From: Bacteroidales bacterium
GTDB taxonomy: Bacteria > Bacteroidota > Bacteroidia > Bacteroidales > P3
Assembly (NCBI GenBank): GCA_900771365.1
Contig: CAAGNU010000327.1
Location: forward strand, 1 to 34,979
DNA length: 34,979 bases
Direction of reading: 5' to 3'
Part shown: positions 27,601 to 33,266 of the stretch, piece after piece
Layout: every line of letters begins with the position of its first letter
Numbering within the stretch: position 1 is the first letter of the stretch
The notes under the pieces: generated by a model
Told to the model about the DNA's origin: nothing
The model's input: only the letters and a program-made list of their open reading frames with translations
The model's database searches: none
Translations under genes and position numbers: made by a program

Positions 27601-27912
27601 TGTACCGACACCGCATACACCACAGTAAAAATCCGCCACCAAGACCTCTTCTGGTTCCCCAACGTGTTCACCCCCGACCTCCCCACCAACAACCGCTTCC
27701 GCGCCTACGGCATCAACATCCAAGACTACGACCTGCAAATCTATGCCCGCCGAGGCGAACGCGTCTTCCAGACCCACGACATCGAAGAGGGCTGGGACGG
27801 CACCTGCCACGGCATACCGCTCCCGCAGGGAGCCTACGCCTATATGTGCACCTACACCTCCCCCACAAGCGGGAAGCAGAGACTGTACGGCACCGTGACG
27901 CTGATACGATAA
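24682..27912 (+). CDS. Large secreted protein with PKD-like domain and CHU_C (T9SS type B) C-terminus
   Basis: A signal peptide (about 1-19, ends GLQAQ) starts a 1076-aa protein. The first about 220 residues are beta-rich. A PKD-like module lies around residues 590-680 (PVADFDFEPQNACG... YLWRFDDGTTSS... HAVTLYAMLADG). It is followed by Cys/Thr-rich repeats (CSPDTLFFGDSAYTVSG; LGCDSILTLRLS). The last about 90 residues (WFPNVFTPDLPTNNRFRAYG to YGTVTLIR) are the gliding-motility-associated CHU_C domain used for type IX secretion. It is likely a surface adhesin. No catalytic motif was recognised. A repeat element follows its stop directly. Confidence 0.85.
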   Translation: MKRTHILLILLMLATGLQAQNDTVNGYVCSHGVDTSMWITLDNPTTTIINAGSSIHIGFDFLYFGQAMRLVRFSYLGTITFEDEQPTRYSYYTWPHTLFPFGIINMGGNICWKYQTFGTPGDRILVFEYIDGAYGGTNINCTYQIQLREADNSIHFVYGLPSVLQSYSSGISLTGLEEAITMVNHHAIEGFWLSANNQPWPGEGHYYSFVPQPCLPRVNASIQLNSPTSVTLFLQPANPQAVACHIEYGPAGFARGTGTLISTTLSQIDIDTLNSGEDYDFYITPLCADSSEGITKMIRHRAACSLTDADSNLINYWDLRQNNVTCRHGILYQSSIPTGVIDYGYSSHTSRHTIHSDTAETDPRTLGGLHTVPKGHCYSVRLGNWMIGGERESITYRLHVDTNSYDLLLLHYAIVEQDPSHDSASQPFFTFGIYDTNGSLVSSCYYANFVAGDLSGWNSIDYRGEPLVWHDWQTVGVDLSPLHGMDIDVILDNADCTGGAHFGYSYFTLESGTKHIKADRCEATDGNILRAPKGFAYRWYREGDNTTLSTADSLVVSDAATYFCEATYLLQNTSCSILLSSYGGSRYPVADFDFEPQNACGNVCQLVNRSFVTRDSLRTQITSTPCNSYLWRFDDGTTSSLISPTHRFTSGTHAVTLYAMLADGQCIDSVTKTIDIVTVADTSINVQICSPDTLFFGDSAYTVSGNYTYTETQLGCTSITHLNLTVLPSYNISQADTFLLGQTYLWHGTACQRPGLYSDTLRTTLGCDSILTLRLSSIERHDTLICQDDLPLSWHDHTMTNEGTDTLNLPSHAGADSLVVLVLRTRKRPDHITAPQSHCEDAPYYSISLSDSLRYTFRTDPYDPQIDSLSRIIPSFPTLLIIQTQHPDEPSCPVTDTFLLDPLRPVIAHLEVQPKWIEEGESDITATDRSEGNLWREWHINNELQESQEPSIVYHSDLQGDSVTVMLVIGIDECTDTAYTTVKIRHQDLFWFPNVFTPDLPTNNRFRAYGINIQDYDLQIYARRGERVFQTHDIEEGWDGTCHGIPLPQGAYAYMCTYTSPTSGKQRLYGTVTLIR

Positions 27913-28065
27913 CTGTGAATTGTGAAATGGCACCATCTAAAAATTCAATACGAAGAAACTCCTATTGATTTTTTACACGATACTTGTCACGAGGCTCACC
28001 GAACCTCGCTCCTGCTACGCTACCGACCCAGGACACCCATAGGAAGTTCTTCTTACTGAAAGACA

Positions 28066-28185
28066 TTCAGATGTTCAGATGTTCAGATGTTCAGACATTC
28101 AGAAAAGATGTTCAGATAATCAGATATTCAGACATTCAGAATCTGAAAATCTATAAATTTATACATCTGAAAATCTTTCTTATTT
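28066..28185. repeat. ATGTTCAG nonamer-like array with inverted tail
   Basis: CAGATGTTCAGATGTTCAG-type units of about 9 bp run from 28066 to 28135. ATCTGAAAATC units in the opposite sense follow to about 28176. It has the same design of short-repeat arms as the other elements. Confidence 0.7.
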
Positions 28186-28251
28186 CTTTCAGTCTCAATG
28201 CTTGACGCAGTCAAGCGTGAGCAGTCTTGTCGAATAAATAGAACCCATCTT

Positions 28252-28307
28252 AATAATGAGTAATGAGTGCGGCGGGAACCAATATTCATTATTCATTATT
28301 CAATATT
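28252..28307. repeat. Inverted short-repeat element next to the dnaX promoter
   Basis: AATAATGAGTAATGAG (28252-28267), core TGCGGCGGGAACC, then TATTCATTATTCATTATTC (28283-28301). The -33 box of dnaX begins four bases after it, so the element abuts the promoter. Confidence 0.75.
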
Positions 28308-28310
28308 TTT

Positions 28311-28342
28311 TTTGTGTATATGGGAAAATGTTCGTATCTTTG
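28311..28342 (+). promoter_or_regulatory. Promoter of dnaX
   Basis: TTTG (28311-28314), 20 bases, TATCTTTG (28335-28342) in CGTATCTTTGCA. The predicted start of transcription is about 16 bases before the ATG at 28365. That excludes a start codon at 28263, which precedes the promoter. Confidence 0.85.
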
Positions 28343-28364
28343 CATTTTCAAAATGGATTATGTT

Positions 28365-29468
28365 ATGAGTGAAAACTTCGTAGTATCAGCACGTAAGTAC
28401 CGCCCAGCCAGCTTTGCGAGCGTGGTGGGGCAGCAGCATGTCACGGAGACGCTGCAGAACGCGATTAGGACAAACCAGGTGGCGCAGGCTTTTCTGTTCT
28501 GCGGCCCCCGAGGTGTGGGCAAGACGACTTGCGCGCGCATTTTTGCGAAGGCTATCAACTGCACGAGCCTGACTTCTGAGACGGAGGCGTGCGAGGCGTG
28601 CGAGTCGTGCCTGAGCTTCAAGAACGGCACGTCGATGAACATTTTCGAGCTGGACGCGGCATCGCACAACAGCGTGGACGATATCCGCGAGCTGGTGCAC
28701 CAGGTGGGCATTCCTCCGCAGACGGGAAGGTATAAGGTGTACATCATCGATGAGGTGCACATGCTTTCGCCGGCGGCTTTCAACGCTTTTCTGAAGACGC
28801 TGGAGGAGCCTCCGGCTTACGCCAAGTTCATCCTCGCCACGACGGAGAAGCATAAGATTATCCCCACCATCTTGTCGCGATGCCAGGTGTTTGATTTCAA
28901 GCGCATTGAGAATGGCGACATCGTGAACCACCTGAGGATGGTTGCCGAACGGGAGGGGGTGGCTTACGAGGAGGAGGCGCTGCACATCATTGCCAAGAAG
29001 GCGGAAGGGGGCTTGCGCGACGCGCTGTCGACTTTCGACCAGCTGGTGAGTTTCACTCAGGGCAATCTGACCCGCGCCTTGTGTAACGAGAACTTGAATT
29101 TGCTGGACTATGATTATTATTTCCGCCTGGTGGACTACTTCCTCAGGGAGGATGTGTCCAGCTCGCTGCTGATGTATGAGGAGATTATTCGCAAGGGTTT
29201 CGACGGATTGCATTTTCTGTCGGGTTTGAGCGAGCATCTGCGGAACCTCCTCGTCTCGCTGGATCCTGCCACACATTGCCTGATGGAGGTGGGCGACACG
29301 GTCCGCCAGCGCTACGGCGAACAGGCCGCGGCCTGCGGGATGGGGGTGCTGCTGAGGTATTTGGATATATCGAGCGACTACGAGTACCGCTACAGGGAAG
29401 CGGGCAATAAGCGCCTGTTTGTGGAGGTGGCTCTGATGAAGCTGGCCACTCTTTTGTCGAATACATAG
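28365..29468 (+). CDS. dnaX: DNA polymerase III gamma/tau, N-terminal ATPase and clamp-loader part, ending at an in-frame TAG
   Basis: DnaX is the ATPase core of the sliding-clamp loader. Walker A GPRGVGKT is at 47-54, zinc-binding cysteines at 66, 76, 79 and 82, Walker B IIDE at 127-130, and the SRC motif at 171-173. Domain III extends to about residue 360. The chain ends LATLLSNT and TAG (367 aa), just where the variable linker to the tau part normally begins. The same frame reopens at once and runs to 30686. The product as read is gamma-like. ATG 28353 (MDYVMSEN) is an alternative start, but MSENFVVSARKYRP aligns with the usual family start. Confidence 0.92.
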   Translation: MSENFVVSARKYRPASFASVVGQQHVTETLQNAIRTNQVAQAFLFCGPRGVGKTTCARIFAKAINCTSLTSETEACEACESCLSFKNGTSMNIFELDAASHNSVDDIRELVHQVGIPPQTGRYKVYIIDEVHMLSPAAFNAFLKTLEEPPAYAKFILATTEKHKIIPTILSRCQVFDFKRIENGDIVNHLRMVAEREGVAYEEEALHIIAKKAEGGLRDALSTFDQLVSFTQGNLTRALCNENLNLLDYDYYFRLVDYFLREDVSSSLLMYEEIIRKGFDGLHFLSGLSEHLRNLLVSLDPATHCLMEVGDTVRQRYGEQAAACGMGVLLRYLDISSDYEYRYREAGNKRLFVEVALMKLATLLSNT

Positions 29469-29504
29469 ATTGCAAGGTCGCGGCGCGACGCGACGCGGCA
29501 CGGC

Positions 29505-30686
29505 GTGTCGCCGAGAGGGGGTGGAGCAGAGACAGGGGGTGACCGAGAGGGTGTGGAGCCGAGAGGGTCGGAGGCCGAGAGGGATGGTGCGCGAGAGAAC
29601 GGTCCGACCAACGAGAAGGCCGATGCTGTGAGGACGGCGGCGGGAGAGGGACAGCAGGCTGCGCCAGCCACGGAGGCCGCACATGAGCGGGTGACAGGGC
29701 TGACGGCTGCGGCATATACTTCCGAGCCAGAGGGCGCCGAAGAAGATAATCAGAATAGTGAAGTAGTGAATAGTGAAAGGGTGAATAGTGAAGTAGTGAA
29801 TAGTGAAGGGGTGAATAGTGAAATAGTGAATAGTGAAGGGGTGAATAGTGAAATAGTGAATAGAGAAGGGCGGCAGCCGTCATTTGTCAATTCACAATTC
29901 ACAATTCACAATTCACAAAACAACAATTCACAATTTGGACATTCCGCTCCATACGTCCCGAAAGGCGAGGACGCCGCGGAGCCTGTTCTTGCAACGGAGT
30001 CGGAAGGGTGGCAAGGAGAGAGTGAGGAGGATGAGGAGGCGTTGGATAGCGATGCCTATTTCTACGCCACGGACTACGACCCCCAGCAGGAGGCCATAAA
30101 GAAGCTCGAGGCCGAGGAACGACTTGCCGAGGCTATCAAGGAGCAGGAGCGGAAGGCGAGGATAGAGGCTGTGGAGCGTGCAAGGCAGGAGGCCGAGGAG
30201 TCCGCGAGGGTATACACGGATGTCAGCACCGCCGTGGGCAAGCTCCGCCGCAAAAGTTCCTTGTCAATCAGCGTGGACCTGCCTACTGCTGCTGCAGCAG
30301 CGCCAGCAGAGGCTCCCCAGCAGCAGACTCTCACGCTCGCGCTTCTCGAAGGCTATTGGGAGAGTATGCTCGGCGCCATGAGGGAACAGTATCCGCAGCT
30401 TGCAGAGCATTTGGGTGTCGCGAAGCTGGAGTGGGTGGACGAGGACAATTTCGTCATCGTGGTGCAGAGCAGCTTTGCTGAGTCGGAGATAAGGCCCTAC
30501 CTCGTGCGCATCCTGACCTACCTGCGCCGCAAGTCGGCTCGCGGCCTGCTCAACGCCACCATCAAGGTGGTCCATGTTGAGCGTAAGACCGTGGCCTATA
30601 TGCCTCAGGAAAAGTTCGACCTGATGGCCTCCACCAACCCGGTGCTGAATACCTTCAGGGTCATTTTCCCCGAGGTGGACTATTGA
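29505..30686 (+). CDS. dnaX: DnaX C-terminal (tau-specific) part in the same frame after the TAG
   Basis: This frame is open from 29469, right after the dnaX TAG. GTG at 29505 is the first possible separate start, with no Shine-Dalgarno sequence. The first about 80 codons are GC-rich low complexity. Then come eight VNSEx pentapeptide repeats and an AATTCAC array (29753-29935). An Ala/Glu/Arg-rich helix follows (about 190-245). From about 275 there is a compact domain (LLEGYWESMLGAMREQYPQLAEHL to NTFRVIFPEVDY) like the C-terminal domain of Bacteroidota DnaX. That the frame stays open through the repeats suggests it is translated, by readthrough, reinitiation or a very recent stop. A repeat element starts at its TGA. 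Confidence 0.7.
   Translation: MSPRGGGAETGGDREGVEPRGSEAERDGARENGPTNEKADAVRTAAGEGQQAAPATEAAHERVTGLTAAAYTSEPEGAEEDNQNSEVVNSERVNSEVVNSEGVNSEIVNSEGVNSEIVNREGRQPSFVNSQFTIHNSQNNNSQFGHSAPYVPKGEDAAEPVLATESEGWQGESEEDEEALDSDAYFYATDYDPQQEAIKKLEAEERLAEAIKEQERKARIEAVERARQEAEESARVYTDVSTAVGKLRRKSSLSISVDLPTAAAAAPAEAPQQQTLTLALLEGYWESMLGAMREQYPQLAEHLGVAKLEWVDEDNFVIVVQSSFAESEIRPYLVRILTYLRRKSARGLLNATIKVVHVERKTVAYMPQEKFDLMASTNPVLNTFRVIFPEVDY
29753..29940. repeat. Composite repeat inside the dnaX linker
   Basis: Eight 15-bp units GTGAATAGTGAA+3 (29753-29867), the core GGGCGGCAGCCGTCATTTGTC split at 29868-29888, four AATTCAC units (29889-29916) and an ACAACAATTCACA tail. Positions 29844-29920 match 34755-34831 in ligA with one mismatch. 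Confidence 0.93.
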
Positions 30687-30850
30687 ATTGAGAATTGAGA
30701 TAATGTTAAATGGTAAATGGTAAATTGGGCGGGAGCCGGTTGAGTAATGAATAATTAATAATGAGTAGAGACGCGGCGCGCCACATCTCTACTGGCGGAA
30801 GCCAATATTCATTATTCAATATTCACAGTTCACAGTTCACTCTTTACATA
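30684..30850. repeat. Nested composite repeat after dnaX
   Basis: TGAATTGAGAATTGAG begins at the dnaX stop codon. Then come GGTAAATGGTAAATT, a core GGGCGGGAGCC (30727-30737), and TAATGAATAATTAATAATGAG. An AGTAGAGA/TCTCTACT hairpin around CGCGGCGCGCC follows at 30764-30792, then a second core GGCGGAAGCC and TATTCATTATTCAATATTCAC units. Two cores suggest that one element inserted into another. Confidence 0.8.
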
Positions 30851-30888
30851 ATTGGGTTAACATTTAACACTCATAAAGAGATAGACAG

Positions 30889-32166
30889 ATGACATTTATA
30901 CTATTGGGATTGCTCATATTCTGCGCACACCTTTTCAATGCGTGGTTCAGCAGGCGCCGTATCCCCGACGTGCTGCTGCTGATGATTATCGGCATTCTGA
31001 TAGGCCCCGTCTCGGGTTGGGTGACGCCCGACAAACTGGCCGAGGTAGGCCCCGTCCTTGCCTCGCTCACGCTCCTCTTCATCCTTTTTGACAGCGGCAT
31101 CGATATGCATATCAACCTGGTGCAGCGCTACTGGACTGGAGTGGTGCAGGTTACCTTCTTCTCCTTCGTCGCCTCAGCGGCCGTCGTAGGAGTGCTCGCC
31201 TATTTCTATATCGGGCTGGAACTGCGTGCCGCACTGATGCTCGGCACCATGGTGGCGGGCACGGCGGCAGCCATCGTCATACCCGTGGTGAGACAGATGC
31301 GTGTGAGCGAGAAGACACGCGTCACCCTCACCCTTGAATCCGCCATCTCGGGCGTGCTCTGCATCGTCTTCTCTCTGGCCTTTATCGAAGGCTACAAACT
31401 GGGCGACCTCAACGTGGGCACGATGCTGGGTCGCGTCTTAGCCTCTATCCTGATGGCGCTCATCATCGGCCTTGTGGGCGGAATCGTCTGGTCCTCGCTG
31501 ATGCACAGGGTGCGCACGCTGCAGAATTCGATGTTCCTCACTCCGGCCTTCGTCTTCGTGCTCTACGGCATCACCGAGTCGCTAGGCTACAGCGGCGCTA
31601 TCGCTGCCTTGGCCTTCGGCCTCGTGCTGGGCAACCCCGACTACTTCGAGATGTCGTTCCTCAGCAAGTTCGGCCTGCATCAGATGTCCCCGCTCGAAGA
31701 GGGTGAGAAAAGTTTCTTTAAAGAGTTCGTATTCATCCTCAAGACCTACTTCTTCGTCTATATCGGCATCTGCATACCCTTCACCGACTTTCATGCGCTG
31801 CTGTATGGCGCCGTGATTTCGGCCGCCCTCTTCGTGATTCGCTTCGCCATCGTGGGCATCGTGGGCAGAAAAAACACCAAGGCCGACAGGCTCACCGTCT
31901 CGATGATGATACCTAAAGGGCTGGTGTCGGCCGTCCTCGCCTCTATGCCGGAACAGCTGAACGCTGAGATGGGCTATCCCGTCATTGAGTGCGCAACAGA
32001 AATCAAGAATATCACTTACGCCGTCATCTTTTGCTCCATCATCATCTGCTCGTTATTAGTGCTTATCGCGAGCAAGAGGCTGGTGAAGACGGACGACGAG
32101 TTCGACTGGTCCGGCCACATCGCCGAACCTGATAAAACGAAAGGAGAACAACATGAAATTCTATAA
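30889..32166 (+). CDS. Cation:proton antiporter, CPA family (NhaP-like)
   Basis: The 425-aa protein has about 12 membrane spans and no soluble TrkA domain; the C-terminus is a short charged tail (TDDEFDWSGHIAEPDKTKGEQ). The order of segments (LFILFDSGIDM near 63-73, GTMVAGTAAAIV near 119-130, LTLESAISGVLCIVFSLAF near 147-165, late MIPKGLVSAVLASMPEQ) fits CPA1-type exchangers of Na+ or K+ for H+. Where relatives usually carry an acidic residue after ESxxS/N, this protein has Gly155. Its last 14 bases overlap dapF, so the two are probably cotranscribed. Confidence 0.88.
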   Translation: MTFILLGLLIFCAHLFNAWFSRRRIPDVLLLMIIGILIGPVSGWVTPDKLAEVGPVLASLTLLFILFDSGIDMHINLVQRYWTGVVQVTFFSFVASAAVVGVLAYFYIGLELRAALMLGTMVAGTAAAIVIPVVRQMRVSEKTRVTLTLESAISGVLCIVFSLAFIEGYKLGDLNVGTMLGRVLASILMALIIGLVGGIVWSSLMHRVRTLQNSMFLTPAFVFVLYGITESLGYSGAIAALAFGLVLGNPDYFEMSFLSKFGLHQMSPLEEGEKSFFKEFVFILKTYFFVYIGICIPFTDFHALLYGAVISAALFVIRFAIVGIVGRKNTKADRLTVSMMIPKGLVSAVLASMPEQLNAEMGYPVIECATEIKNITYAVIFCSIIICSLLVLIASKRLVKTDDEFDWSGHIAEPDKTKGEQHEIL

Positions 32167-32980
32167 GTTCGACGGAGCCGGCAACGATTTTGTGCTTGTC
32201 GATGCTCGTGAGAAAGTGCCAGCACTCAGCTGCGAGGATATTGCCGCGATATGCCATCGCAGGTTCGGTGTGGGAGCCGACGGGCTGATGCTCCTCTGCA
32301 GGGGCGAGGGCGATTATGACTTTAAGATGAAGTACTACAATTCCGACGGCCATGCCGCCACGATGTGCGGCAACGGGGGCCGATGTATCGCCCTCTTCGC
32401 CTACCTCCTCGGCCTGGGAAGGTCGCAAGATGCTCTCCAGCCTTCGGGCGGCAGCCCGCTGTCATCCCGCACGCACCTCTATTTCTGTGCCGATGATGGC
32501 CCGCATGACGCCGAGATTGTCGTCTGGGACAAGGAGTCGCGCAAAGGCCTCGTGAGGCTGGGAATGTGCGACGTCCAGGCCGCGGACGTCCGCCAGATCC
32601 TACACGGCTGGCTCCTCAACACGGGCGTGCCACACTATGTGCAGCGCGTCCAGGACCTGGAACACTTCGACGTAGTAGGGGAGGGGCGCCGCATCCGCCA
32701 CCTCGCCGAGCTGGGTGCCGAAGGCGCCAACGTGAACTTTATTGAGGATATGCCCGACGGACGCCTCATGGTGCGCACCTACGAACGCGGCGTGGAGGAC
32801 GAGACATGGGCTTGCGGCACAGGCGTGACGGCCTGCGCCATCGTCTCGGGCATCAACCACCTCCTCACACGCGGCGGAGACTTCGAGGTGGCTTTTTCCC
32901 TCTCCGACGGCTCCTACACCGATGTGAAACTCTCTGGCCCCGTCGCCTTCAACTTCGACGGCGATTGGCCTGGAGTGTGA
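32153..32980 (+). CDS. dapF: Diaminopimelate epimerase
   Basis: DapF converts LL- to meso-diaminopimelate for lysine and peptidoglycan. The two catalytic cysteines are visible: Cys72 in ATMCGNGGRC and Cys221 in WACGTGVTAC. The start MKFYKFDGAGNDFVLVD is typical. Length 275 aa is usual. There is a small insertion after the first Cys region (LGRSQDALQPSGGSPLSSRTH, about 87-107). The gene overlaps the end of the antiporter gene and has an AAAGGAGAA stretch nine bases before its ATG, inside that gene. Confidence 0.96.
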   Translation: MKFYKFDGAGNDFVLVDAREKVPALSCEDIAAICHRRFGVGADGLMLLCRGEGDYDFKMKYYNSDGHAATMCGNGGRCIALFAYLLGLGRSQDALQPSGGSPLSSRTHLYFCADDGPHDAEIVVWDKESRKGLVRLGMCDVQAADVRQILHGWLLNTGVPHYVQRVQDLEHFDVVGEGRRIRHLAELGAEGANVNFIEDMPDGRLMVRTYERGVEDETWACGTGVTACAIVSGINHLLTRGGDFEVAFSLSDGSYTDVKLSGPVAFNFDGDWPGV

Positions 32981-33014
32981 TGGAAGGAAAGTTAAATGTT
33001 AAGTGTTATATTAC

Positions 33015-33059
33015 GGCTCCCGCCCAATTCTCAATTCCCAATTCTCAATTCTCAATTGG
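33015..33059. repeat. GC core plus AATTCTC array
   Basis: GGCTCCCGCCC (33015-33025) is the exact reverse complement of the core at 30727-30737. It is followed by five AATTCTC/AATTCCC units. Confidence 0.8.
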
Positions 33060-33088
33060 CAGCCTCTAATAATTCATTTATTTGAAAC

Positions 33089-33117
33089 TACGAGAATATC
33101 CAGTGAATATTCGAGCG
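33089..33117. repeat. Dispersed 29-bp hairpin repeat, copy 2
   Basis: TACGAGAAT-AT-CCAGTGAA-T-ATTCGAGCG. The stem is GAATAT/ATATTC. See copy 1 at 24543-24571. Confidence 0.7.
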
Positions 33118-33136
33118 TGAACCAAGTGCGAATCTT

Positions 33137-33201
33137 CGTAAATTATTATCAAACAATGAATTAATTCACGATAATTTACGTGCAATTTACGGTAATTCAC
33201 G
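33137..33201. repeat. Helically phased AATTYACG repeats with an inverted repeat
   Basis: AATTYACG starts at 33163, 33173, 33184 and 33194, that is every 10-11 bp, one helical turn. CGTAAATTAT (33137-33146) and ATAATTTACG (33171-33180) are perfect inverted repeats. Confidence 0.7.
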
Positions 33202-33237
33202 TTAAATAAATCTCATTTGTGTCAATTTTTAGAAGTT

Positions 33238-33266
33238 GCCAATTCTCAATTCCCAATTCTCAATTC
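33238..33266. repeat. AATTCTC array abutting the ligA start codon
   Basis: CCAATTCTCAATTCCCAATT and one further unit end as AATTC immediately before ATG 33267, so the array is the whole visible leader and there is no Shine-Dalgarno sequence. Confidence 0.8.

Larger units (their letters stand above)
27913..28334. other. Intergenic region of stacked short repeats upstream of dnaX
   Basis: A GTGAATTGTGAAATGGCACC remnant lies at 27917-27936. Next come a CGAGG/CCTCG hairpin (near 27990), 9-bp repeats (28066-28185), a CTTGA/TCAAG hairpin (28201-28215) and an inverted ATGAG/ATTCATT element (28252-28307). No gene was seen. Confidence 0.55.
32981..33266. other. Intergenic region of repeats between dapF and ligA
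   Basis: AATTCTC array with the inverted core GGCTCCCGCCC (33015-33059), a 29-bp dispersed hairpin (33089-33117), phased AATTYACG repeats (33137-33201) and a second AATTCTC array that ends at the ligA ATG (33238-33266). No gene or clear promoter was seen. Confidence 0.65.

Noticed and set aside
28263..28364. Upstream start of dnaX at 28263
   Set aside because: It lies upstream of the promoter at 28311-28342 and adds a repeat-encoded, non-homologous N-terminus.
28386..29684. 432-codon minus-strand ORF opposite dnaX
   Set aside because: The plus strand carries Walker A, zinc cysteines and Walker B of DnaX; the antisense is a codon-bias shadow.
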